64,000 bases of DNA from positions 50,071,671 to 50,135,670 of the forward strand of contig JASWHV010000008.1 in the NCBI GenBank assembly GCA_030760725.1, in the 5' to 3' direction. The notes below the pieces were generated by a model, which did no database searches, was not told where the DNA came from, and was given only the letters and a program-made list of their open reading frames with translations. The DNA is from Neostapfia colusana (lineage: Eukaryota > Streptophyta > Magnoliopsida > Poales > Poaceae). Within the stretch, counting starts at the first letter, position 1. Each line of letters starts with the position of its first letter. Of this stretch, positions 32,734-43,335 are shown one piece after another. The translations under genes and the position numbers were made by a program.

Positions 32734-35085
32734 GAAAGTCATTATTTATTTCTGGAAATTTCTTTAAATCTTTTCAGCAAAAGAATTTTAGAGGGAGTTT
32801 GGTTCATCCAAAAATCCTCAAATTTTTCAAGAATATTCTTTAGGATATTAGTGAACTCCTGTAAAAATTTAAGCTCATTTGGAGTTGATTTGATCAGGGG
32901 AATTCATATTTTAAGTTGCTGCGTTCAATTAGATACATAAACATTTTCAGAGAATTTCCAAAACTCGGAAATTCAGTTCTGGGTAATTCTTAGCTCCAAA
33001 AATCCTAGTAAAATTCATGCAGGCCCTATGAACTATAATTGAAATTTTAGTTCACTAAGTTAGGCATGAACATGTGAGTTACTTCAGAATTAATTCCTTT
33101 TTCCTTAATTGCTTAGAAATTTTTTTCTGAACAAACCACTCAATGAAAAGTGCTAATTTTCTGCCCAGATGACTTTCTTGTGACAAGAAACTCATATGAA
33201 AATTTTCAGCTCTATTGGAGCTCCGGATCACCCTTGTTCTTTTTAACCTCCTTAGGTACTCAAAACATGAGTGGGGAAAACACTTAGCACTTAATCATGT
33301 TGATTAACCCAAACCATAGCACCAGTGTCATTTTAAATTCTTAAACAGAGTTCCAGATTTTACACTTGTCACTAGAACTTGTTAGCAAAATCTTTACAAT
33401 TAAATCCATATGCATATTTATTTCGTGTTGCATCTACGTGGAGATTTTGAAACAATCGGAGTGGAGATCAAAGAAGGAGGAAAGCGAGTGATCAACCCTC
33501 AAGTGGTCTTCACTAACTGAACCTCATATATTAGTCCCCTGCAAAACAAAGGCAAGCTCCAGTTTGCATAAAAAATTTACAAGTTTTATTTGTATACACT
33601 TTATATTGTCTAGAATACTAGTTTTGCATTATGGCTAGGTTGTATGACACTCAACATGCATGACCCAGAAAAAACCCTGGAGTTTAATGTAGAGTAGGTT
33701 ATCACTTGATTATAAATGCTGATCTCAAGTTAACAAAAGTGGATTAAAAGAGGCATAACTCGAGTAGGCCGTTTCCTACTTGTGAACCGGGATTAAGGGG
33801 GATCAATCGGAAGAGTTGGGAATTGATCCTCGTAGGTGGGAATGGAGACCGGGCAGTGGATGGAAGGCTCAAGGATGTGGCCCTGTGAACCTAGTCTATG
33901 TCTGAGTCGATTAAGGCCCTTTCTTGTGTGCGGCCCCGCTGGACAAATTTGAGTTGTGTACCGGATGCATACTGGCAATATGGGACCTAGAAAACCAATG
34001 TAACATGTTAACCTGGGTGTCGAGGCAATCCCAACCATCTTATGCAGATGCTGAAAGGATAGAGAAGTTGGCTCTACGAGGGTTTGCCGTAGTGCGACTT
34101 AATCCAAGTCGGTGGGACCGGTTCGACATTTGGGTGTCGTGTGAACGGTTGCCACATACGACCTTGAGGGGATCGGTTGATCACTTGTCTCCGACGGGCG
34201 TATGTGTCATGTCAGCCGGGTGTTTTGATTCGAATCACCATCGCTCGCGGTAGTGAGCATACTTGTACACTGAGTCATGAAGTAGTAATAAACTGGGGAA
34301 AAGTTAATATGCTTTGTGAGTAATCCTCATATTGGAGATGAGGGATGATCAACACCTTCACTAAATTTATTTTCCATCTTGGCCTAGTAGCGTCGAGGCA
34401 AAGCATTTCTTGTTTGATTGTGGAGTCTCGATATTGATGGCACAAGGTCTGTATGGGTCTAGTGTAGCTCACTAAAGTTACTTTCACATCGGGCAAGTGG
34501 CATCGAGATGAAGCGTTTCTTGTTTGATTGTGGAGTCTCAATGTAAATTGTGCGAGGAATATAAAAGTTGCTTAAAACTTGAAGTAAGAACTCTCCTTTA
34601 GCTCAAGTTCATAGTTTGTGAAATCATCTATATTCAGCCCTCTATTTTCAGCATGTAGATTTTCATGACTAGGGTGACGGTTAAGTCTTGCTGAGCTTTA
34701 TGCTCAAGGATACTGCATGAGTTGTTTTGCAGGTAATAACCCTACGCTGATAAGTACGGTTGTCCGATGAGACTCGGAACCCTCCGAGTGGTGAACTCAT
34801 GGCAACCCCTTCCGCTGCTATTGTGATTGTATTGCTAGCGAGAAGGGTCCGCGGGCAGGACATCTTCTCTGTTGCTTAGCATAGATATGAGACATGAGTT
34901 ATATCAGTCTTCCGCTGTAGATTATTTTGAGAGGTATTTGTAAAATCCACACTTTGTAAGGTTCCACTTGATTTATGTAATATGATGATTTATTATGTGT
35001 GTTGTTAGGTTCTGCATCGCACGACACCACCCAATGCGATTCCCAAGCGACGGCACGGCCCCGTGATCGGTTCAGGGCCCTCACA
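32734..35085 (+). repeat. LTR remnant C (plus strand, 3' part only)
   Basis: Begins abruptly next to X and follows the second half of LTRs such as F (from about 55633 on): the AATTTTAGAGGGAGTTTGGTT block, the GCAAAACAAAGGCAAGC donor-like site (33543-33559), and the conserved region with GTGTGCGGCCCCGCTGGACA near 33920. It ends CCCTCACA at 35085. Its exon-like block has no clear frame. Its first half should lie left of the window beyond X. Confidence 0.75.
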
Positions 35086-36069
35086 GCGAATGTGATATCC
35101 TGGTGCACAGAAAAGACTAGTGTTGGTCTGTGGGGATAGTCTATGATCCTAGAGAGCTGCCACATTCTAGGGCTTCGTCCTCTGAGTAGAGTGGCCGGCA
35201 GGGGAGTTAAGTCCCGCCGTACGGTGCGCTGAGCACCCCTAACCGCATGTCAGGTGATGATGAAGACGCCGTCTTGTCGCCGCATCTTCTCGCCCTTTTA
35301 CGGCGGCACTGTACTGCTGTCACGCCTTGCCGTCCTGTCTCGTCACCATAATGGCGAACAGGCAGATGATGGAGGCCTGTGCAATGCGCCATGCTTCTGG
35401 GGAAGGCGCGAGCCTTGAATGCGAAGCCTGAAAAGCGCACTTCCTTCTTGACTTCGTCGACCCACGGCCCATGACGGATCGTGGGGCACGTGGCGGCTCT
35501 AGAGCTCTTATCGACGGGCTTGGTGTCAGGGGACACATGACAGCTCCGGACCTCACCTCAGCGGGGAGGCTCGGGCCGGAGCCCAGGGCACGTGTCTGCA
35601 TCGGAGCTGTCCTCAGCGGGGAGGTGGCTCGGAGCCAGGGGACACGTGGCAGCTCTAGACCTCACCTCAGCGGGGAGGCTCGGACTGGAGCCCAGGGCAC
35701 GTGTCAGCACCGGAGCTGTCCTCAGCGGCGTGGCAGCTTGAAGCCAGGGGACACGTGGCAGACTCGGACCTCACCTCAGCGGGGAGGCTCAGGCCGGAGC
35801 CCAGAGCACGTGTCAGCCCCGGTGCTGTCCTCTGCGGGGAGCTGGCTCGGAAGCAGGAGACACGTGGCAGTCCCGGACCATACCTCAGCGGGGAGGCTCA
35901 GACCGGAGCCCAGCGCACGTGTCAGCTCCGGAGCTCAAGTGCACGTGGCAGCCCCAGGGCTGACCGTAGGGCCATGGGCACGTGGCTTATGCTGGGGCCC
36001 GCCTCAGCAGGGAGGCGGGGCACAGGCTGTCTTTTACCCACTACACGGGAGTACCCGGTCTGCAGGGTA
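35086..36069. other. Unclassified segment between LTR remnants C and D
   Basis: Starts with a degenerate primer-site-like TGTGATATCC at 35091-35100, then diverges from every other element here. GC-rich, no convincing gene; the minus-strand frame at 35320-35601 runs into the tandem repeat and has no domain. It may be part of an unrelated LTR element inserted or joined here. The 109-bp repeat array lies inside it. Similarity to D's LTR resumes around CGATAACCTGCAAAAC at about 36070. Confidence 0.5.
35487..35990 (+). repeat. 109-bp tandem repeat with regularly spaced CACGTG boxes
   Basis: Full units start at 35531, 35640, 35749 and 35858 (the last truncated), each 109 bp, with degenerate ends on both sides. 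Each unit carries two near-palindromic sites, ACACGTGGCAG and GCACGTGTCAG, and the phrase CACCTCAGCGGGGAGG. Perfect CACGTG at 35487, 35589, 35643, 35698, 35752, 35807, 35861, 35916, 35942 and 35979; the one at 35534 is CACATG. The spacing between 35534 and 35916 alternates 54 and 55 bp. CACGTG is the plant G-box, bound by bZIP and bHLH factors; any enhancer role is inferred. Confidence 0.9.
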
Positions 36070-37696
36070 CCGATAACCTGCAAAACAGGCAAGCCCCAGT
36101 TTGCATTCAAGCAAGTTTTATAAAGTTTTTCATTTGATTATACTATAGGTGTGAGGTGATATCGTGCATTAGGTATAGATGTTTGAAACCCAATTGTATG
36201 TCCAAATTCAACCCAAGAGAGAATGGGTAGATTAGTTCCTCGTCGAGTGAATTAGGCTATGCTAAATGTTACTTTTGATGGACCGGTAAAAGTTGAGTAG
36301 TTAGAATCTACTCGTGAGCTTAGGGCTTGAGATTATCTCGGTACAGACTTATGACTAGAACATCGAGGAAAATTCACATATGAGAAATTGAGACCGGGCA
36401 GGGAGATAGAGATGGAGCAGGTCGAGGTCCGTGCGTGCATAACCCTGGCCTGTGTCGGTTAAGGCCCATCCATACATGGCCCTGTTGGACAAGTTTGAGT
36501 TGTGTACTGGGCACATACTAGCTATATGGGACCCAGGAAACCGATGTACCTCGTGAGATCTATATTGGAACTTTTCCGATCGGCATAGGCTTTTGGCGTC
36601 AGTACAACAGGAGGTAACTCGCTCAAGAACATATCACTGCAGGTATGTACCTTGAGGGAGCTTGCTGTTCGGGTCGATAGGACTGCGTCCGGTGTGGATG
36701 AACTTGGGAAAGATTGCTGCATACAACATCGGTCGAGGTTGCTGCCAGTAACTCAGAGATGGGTGTACGTGTCGTGCAGTCCAGGCGTGTCTTGGTTCGA
36801 ATCACCGTCGCTCGCGGTTATATGATCACACTTGGACACTGAGTCTTGACGTAGTAAGAAGTGAAGTGAATTACTATGAATTGATAAGGTTTGTGCTTTA
36901 AATTGTATTACAACCATGTATGACTTAGAGATAGTGCAAATTAAGTTTGTTTCACCTTGTGCAAGAAGCATCGAAACAAAGCGTTTCATGTTTGATTGTG
37001 GAGTTGCGATTCTGCTCGTTTCAAGGCCTTAAAATGAGGCTTAAAATCTGAAAGTTAAGGATGAACTGTAGGCGAGTCCTTTATGCAAATTTTAACTACC
37101 ATATTTATTCCTTCGTGCATGTAGAGTTCCTGTTTAGAGGAGACGGATCAGTGTCGCTGAGCCTATGTGCTCACGCTTGCTATATGAGTGGTTTTGCGGG
37201 TTAACATTGATGCTTATGAGGAGGTTGTCCGGTGAGACTCAGAGACATTCAAGTCGTTTATCACATGGACACCCCGGCCGCTGCCATATGTCTTCGTATT
37301 GCTAGCGAGAAGTGTCCGCGGGCTGGACATCTTCTCGAGTGCTTAGTACATATTAAACGTTAGAGGAATATATCCTTCCGCTGTAGTTTATTTGATGAAA
37401 ATTATTTACAAAGAATAATTGTAAGATTCCGCATTTGTTTTATGTAATATGAGTTCCTTATATGTGTGCTGTTGGGTGCCGCATAGCGCGAGACCACCCA
37501 ATGCGATTCTCGGGACAGCGTGCGACCCCGTAAGGGGGTGGCCGCGGCAATATATTTAATTTACTATTGTAAGTTGTACTTGGCTTCAATATAACTATGA
37601 TAGTTGTTTACTATTGTTGGCACATGTATGATTAAACTGATCCTAGCATACATGTGAGATACGCTCGGTTGACCTTCTGGAAAACCGGGTGTGACA
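36070..37696 (+). repeat. 5' LTR remnant of element D (3' part)
   Basis: From the ACCTGCAAAACAGGCAAGCC site to GTGTGACA at 37696, followed three bases later by a primer site. It contains the same hairpin (GAGTAG/CTACTC, 36295-36313), the ATCACCGTCGCTCGCGGT block near 36800, and GTGTGCTGTTGGGTGCCGC near the end as in the other LTRs. The first half of the LTR is missing. Confidence 0.75.
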
Positions 37697-37699
37697 AAG

Positions 37700-37712
37700 T
37701 GATATCAGAGCC
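37700..37712 (+). promoter_or_regulatory. Primer-binding site of D
   Basis: TGATATCAGAGCC, with the following AAGGTT also fitting the initiator-Met complement; one mismatch (G to A) at position 3. Confidence 0.8.
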
Positions 37713-37907
37713 AAGGTTGCCTGTAGGAAGCAAACCTAGTTAGAAATGGACGAAATAATGTCTTAGTATTTTAGCAAAAACTATTTTACAAAAAAATTTA
37801 GAAGGAAAGTGGTTATTCAGTTACTTATCTATGGTCTAGCCACATCTATATTAAAAATATACTATTCCATTTACTCTTCTATTTTAATTCAAAATTTGCA
37901 TGTCCAG

Positions 37908-38733
37908 ATGGCTCGCACGCGACGTACAGCCCGCAAGTCCACTGGAGGACGTGTTCGTCGACACCACCAGCTTGCCTCAGCCACCCGTGCTTCTACTCCT
38001 CCAGTTGTGGATGTGGATAACCTGTGACATACCACACTCACGGAGGATCCATGGGAGGCATGATTCAGCGCCTTGAACTTCTCCTACGATGTGCTAATTA
38101 CACCGGCAAGTTGACGGTGTATTACAACACCACCAGAGTTTCTCGCGCAGAACGCGAGGAATTGAAGTCAGAGGCAAGAATTTACCATGATGACAAGCTA
38201 CTCAAGATACATGATTCACTAGCAACGAGAGCTACTATGGCAGAGGCAGAAAAGGATGCTACTTGGGAGGCCATCACTTGCCAGAGTTACCACAACCGTG
38301 GACGACTTGAGGGTACCAAGTACATGTATACGCCACAGTGACAGAGTGTTACAGCAGAATTCACACATGAGCCACTCAAGGATGGTTGTACTGACTCTCA
38401 GATGAACTTAAGCCTTGATGTTGGATTTAGACTCAGCACTAGGCTTCAGGATTGTCAACAGAAATTTCAGGATGTACGTGATCTCCTGAAGAAAACGGAG
38501 GTTATATTTCGTGGGTACATGAGGATGAAGGATGGAGAGGAGAGTGATCTCTATGTTTTACACAATGACACTTGGACCCTGACTCTTCAGACCGCAGAGC
38601 AGCCAAGCGCCCTCGTGCTTCACCACCACCACCACCTGAGCCACCTATAGCCGAGTAAGAGGCTAGTTCTCCAGAGAACGAGGACCATGACCCGCACGAG
38701 AGGGAATATATCCTAGGAGTTGATGTCGTTTAG
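37908..38733 (+). pseudogene. Decayed ORF of D with a histone-H3-tail-like N terminus
   Basis: The ATG follows TGTCCAG after a pyrimidine-rich tract. Residues 2-15 read ARTRRTARKSTGGR, identical to the histone H3 tail at 11 of 14 positions (H3 K4, Q5 and K14 are R), and R..QLA a few residues on also matches H3. The frame closes at TGA 38025. The rest lies in another frame: an alternating beta/helix part (SEARIYHDDKLL, then ATRATMAEAEKDATWEAI), TGA at 38339-38341, a coiled coil (LQDCQQKFQDVRDLL), then in a third frame KRPRASPPPPPEPP and an acidic tail ending at TAG 38731-38733. No gag or pol motif. The architecture resembles the extra ORF of A. Role unknown. Confidence 0.7.
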
Positions 38734-38827
38734 GATTAGTTAAAGTGTCCCTATCCATGTAATATATCGAGTAGTATCGTGTTTATATTGTAGGAAAAAA
38801 ACTCAATGTGTGTTGTTTGCTTATGTT

Positions 38828-41800
38828 TGTAAAAGTCCCAAAAATGTAAAGGAAATAAACAGAGGGTTGACTACCGTTATATTTGGAATGCATGAAAATG
38901 GGACATACAAAAATTTTATACACATGATGATGCACATGGGTGACCAACCAAACGAGCTCTCACGTTCATTTGAAATGTGTCAAGCCAAGGTTGAATTAAA
39001 CACCATGTGTAAAGTTCTCATGTGTAAGAGGAAGTTTAAATTCAGATTTGAATTCAAATGTTCCTCTCAAGTTGCTGCCAAAATTTGGATTACACATGTA
39101 CCCTCATAACTTTGAATTTGAGGTAATTCATGGTGGCCACATCCTGAATTTAGTGTGGACCAATAAGGAGTTAAACATAATTATTACCGAATTAGGGCTG
39201 AATTCAAATTTAAAAAGGGAATTCAACCCGAATTTGTGTAATTCAATCTCCAGCCACTTTTATACTTCAAGAACTTCAAAGTTAATGGATTGACATGTAT
39301 GAAGATCTTTTGAGAGAATTGCTGGAGGATGAGGAGGAGTGTGGGACCCACTGTTCAGAGGAACAACAAAATATCAAAGTTCAGTCAGCTTCCTCTGTTC
39401 ATCCTCGAACAACTCGAGCTCTCATAGCGTGCCACCGAGCTGCAAGCAGTGGCCACCTCCTCACTGCTTCCATAGTGCTGGCGACCACCTCGTGGGAGTG
39501 AGTAGCTCCCGGCATGATCTTTTGCTCACAAAACCTCAACCCCAAGCGCTATTTATCCCCGGCACAGGAACTGAACCAACACCATGGAATGTAAAATGTG
39601 AACACAACAGAAGGTTAACTCCAAAGGTAATCAAATTTAGTTTGTATAATTTGCTGCAAAAATGAAATCTGAATTTCGGAGGCACTGTTGTTTGGGGGAG
39701 ACTACCGCTGGGACCCGCACGTCAGGGGAACAGAGGCACATTTGAGTTTGCTACTGTGTGAGCTCGACACCGAGGCGCCGGCACCTTCCACCGAACTGTG
39801 TGTGCCCTGCTCCCGGGAGGCGGTTCCCTCCAGTCTTCGGCTGCACGATAACCCTTGAGGCTGCACAACCCAAGTGCTGTTTTCCATGCTCGCACGATCA
39901 AACAAACAGAGACTCGCTCACGCGCGCTCACCTGAAGAAAACGGCGTCGTCTCTGTTATTCATCGCTGATAGGCTTCCGGTAACCTTGGCGCCTGGTTGA
40001 TCCACCCCGAAGCTGCACGGTAGGCTACTCGAATCCTCAAGACGGTTCCAGCTCATCTCCGGTATTCCTCCGATCGTTGCCATGCAGTTTTTCCTTTGCA
40101 ACTCGGACCGAAGCTGCCCTCACTGCTCCTCGTCGTCCGTCCAGTCCAGCTCCTCTCTGGTGTGACCAACACGACCCTAAGGTGCACCATGACGTGTAGA
40201 TACTCATTCCGGACCCCTCTTGATCGTTCCCACCGACGGCTCACCGGAATTCGAGGTTTAGCGCCGGTGTACGTGAAGAAATGCCGAAATTAGAATCGGG
40301 AAATTCGTTCCTAGCGCTTGGTCATCCTTTCTCTGGTTCAAGCTACAGCATCTAGCAACCCTAGTGACCTCCCATACCAAAGCACGCAGCAAACTAGCCA
40401 TCCCATGCCCCGGGCCACGGGAATTCGCCACCGCTGGCAAAAACGTGGCGGTCCACTGGTGACAACCCTATTCCCGCCGTTTGCTGCAAGAATTGGGTTT
40501 CGTTTCAAGTTCTACGACCACTGGGGATGCTTTAGGGCAACTTAGCTCGTCAATTTATGCTCAGGAAGGCCATGTTCGCCACCGGCGCAGTGCTACCGAC
40601 CGCCTCCACCGAGGGCGACCCGTCTCAGGCCGTTTTAATGCGGTGAGACCTTGCCCGGCTGCTAGGCCACGGTGTGAGGAACGTGTAGGGCGAAACCGGA
40701 GAAAAAATGGTGGAGAATCGAGGGGGAACGGGGCGCGCCATGATCGGGTTCTGGCGTGCACAGTGCCCTGGCACGAGGTTGAAGACAGAGCTGACGGGAG
40801 GGCCCCACTGTCAGCGTGTGATGGAGTTCTCTGTGCAAAATAAAATCAGAAAGTTGTTTAAAACTTGCAAGCCCATAACTTTCTGTAGAAAGCTCCAAAA
40901 ATAGTGAGATAATTTTTGTTGGATTCTTCATAAAGATTACTTTGCAGAGGATCAAAGTGCTGTCTATGAAAATGCCCTGTATTTTCTGTGGAATTCTTTT
41001 TAGTAAATCCTTTAGAGATTAATTCTAGGAATAATTCTTTAGGAAACATTCCCAATTATGGTCAGCAAATCCTTTTACTAGTTCCTGATATCCAGTAAAA
41101 ATCTTAGGATTTTGGGAGCTAATTAAGAGGGCTTAATCAGGAGGTTATCTCAGGATTAAATAAATTAGCTAAAAATCACAGAGTTAATTTCCAGAAGAAT
41201 ATTTCCATCTTCAAATGATCATAACTTTGTATATAGGAGTACAAAAATTCTCAAACAAATTTTGTGGGATTACTATCAATCAATACTTTGTATAGATTCA
41301 TAGAAGTTGGTATGAAGATCCTTAGAATTTTCTCAAAATTTCCTCAAAATTAAATTTTAATAATTAATTCCAGGAGATCCCTATTATGGAATTTTCTTAA
41401 ATTTGGCCAGCATATCTTTCATAATTCCAGTGATCCCCTGTAAAAATTTGAGCATAATTGGAGTCATTTTACTAGGACAAACCTTGTTTCAAATCTCAAC
41501 CCTCATTGGAAATTCCAATTTAAACAGAAACCTTTTCAGGAATTTTCATCAACTTCAAAATTCCATTTCTCCCTCTAGACAACTCGAAAAATTATGAAAC
41601 AAATTTCGCTAGAACCAGGGAGACCACTTTGATTTAGATCTTCAACTTTTAGCTATGTCAAAACATCAGATTTGTGATAAAAATCCAGAGAAGATAAGTA
41701 CTTGTGGGAATTTTGGAGACCACAAGCTTCCATGAAATTTTCTCTAATTTTGCTCAGACCATCCTCATAGCCTCTAGTATTCCCTTGAAAAATTCCAAAC

Positions 41801-43335
41801 CAATTAAGAACCCTTAATAGCAGTAAATATTAGTAGAAGCTTGCTTCTTATAAATCATTATCACTTATACATATATTTTGCTGCATATCATATAGTGACC
41901 GAAGTTGAGGACCCTTAAGAGGTCATGGAGATTCTCCCTCCAGATGCTAACTTCCAAGTTTGACTCGCAACCAGGCAAGCCCCGGTTTGCATTTAATTAC
42001 TTTTGCAGGGTTTTCATTTGTATCACCCATGTCTAGGATGGAATGTTTATATTAGAGTTAGGATAATTGAAACCCCACTTGCATGACCCTCAAATTTGAT
42101 GGAGTATGGGGTAGGCTACAGCTCGATAAGTAGAAAATGCTATGCTAATGTTCCTAGGATCTCGGTAGAAGTCGAGTACTTGAATCTGCTCGCAAGATAG
42201 GATTTTATCACACAGGATAGAAGGAAATAAAGAATGGCTTAAGAATCTGAAATTGAGACCCAGCAGGGGGATAGGATGCAGTGAGCGGAGGTTTCACGTG
42301 CATAGCCCTGTTGTTGTCGGTTGAGGACCGAGCCGTGTGCGGCCCTGCTGGACAAGTGTGAACAGTACCAGGTGCATACTGGCTATATGGGAACCAGGAA
42401 ACCGATATAATTCGTTAACCTTGGTGTCGAGGCTTACCCAACCGTTTATAGGTGTGGGTTGAGGGTAGCAAGGTGTAAATCTGCCAGCGGGCATAGACAC
42501 GCTCCACGCGGGTACCTCCTGCCTGTTTCGGATGGACCGGTTCGGCATTTGGGTTTCCTTTGAAAGGTTGTTGCATTCAGAAGAGTAGGAAGGTGTGAGG
42601 CACCACACTTCTGAAATGGGTGTATGTGATGTGTTATCCGGGTCTCTACTGATTGCAATCACCGTCCCTCGCGGTTATTTCAGTACGGCTTGTTCACTGT
42701 GCCGTGATGTAGTAATAATTGAAAGAGGCCGGAAGAATATGATGCATTGATCTATTATTGTATTGCAACCATGTATGCTGTAGATGTAGATCTCACTATG
42801 TTTGTATTCCACTTTTGGTAGAACCACATCGGAAGGAAACATTTCTTGTTTGGTTGTGGAATTCCGATGTGAGGGCTGCTCAAGGCCTAGTAAATTGCTG
42901 CTGTAAAACTGAAAGTAAGGATTAACCTGTAGGCGAGTTTTTTATCGCAATATCATTCCCTATAATAGTATCCCTGCATGTAGAGTTTCATGTTTAGGAG
43001 TGACGGATAAGTCTTGCTGAGCCATCGTGCTCACGGTTGCTATATTTGAGCTGTTACTAGTGAGAATTATGAGGAAGGCTCCGAGGATGAGGCGATACCC
43101 CCGTCGGGGTACACAGCCGAGTTGGAGCCCTGCACGCCACAGTGATCTCCGAGTGGTTTCTGCTAGTGTGTAGCGTCCCCAGGCTGGACAGCTGCACTTT
43201 TGCATAGCTAGGCTGACAGTTTAGCTATGAATAAGACTTCTGCTGTAATTGAGTTTGTAAAATGCTTCTGCTGTTTTATGTAAATAAATGTTTGTGTGTT
43301 GTTCGTATTCTTTTCTTGTGTGTTGTTGGGTGCCG
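38828..43335 (+). repeat. LTR of element H, main part
   Basis: Begins TGTAAAAGTCCC at 38828, next to the end of D's ORF without a polypurine tract. It is therefore a new element inserted in D rather than D's 3' LTR. Modular like the others, with a GC-rich block at about 39680-40820. The exon-like block 41896-41974 is bounded by CATATAG and CCAG|GCAAGC but has stops; its partner at 43061 lacks a base. It is interrupted at 43335 by solo LTR E and resumes at 47118. Confidence 0.8.
43331..43335 (+). repeat. Target site duplication of E, left
   Basis: TGCCG, repeated at 47118-47122 after E. Confidence 0.9.

Noticed and set aside
35207..35601. Minus-strand ORFs across the start of the tandem repeat
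   Set aside because: Low-complexity Arg/Ser/Pro-rich translation running into the minisatellite; no homologous frame in the repeat units.
38828..43335. H's LTR as the 3' LTR of element D
   Set aside because: No polypurine tract precedes it and a primer site plus leader follows it at 47183, so it is the 5' LTR of another element.
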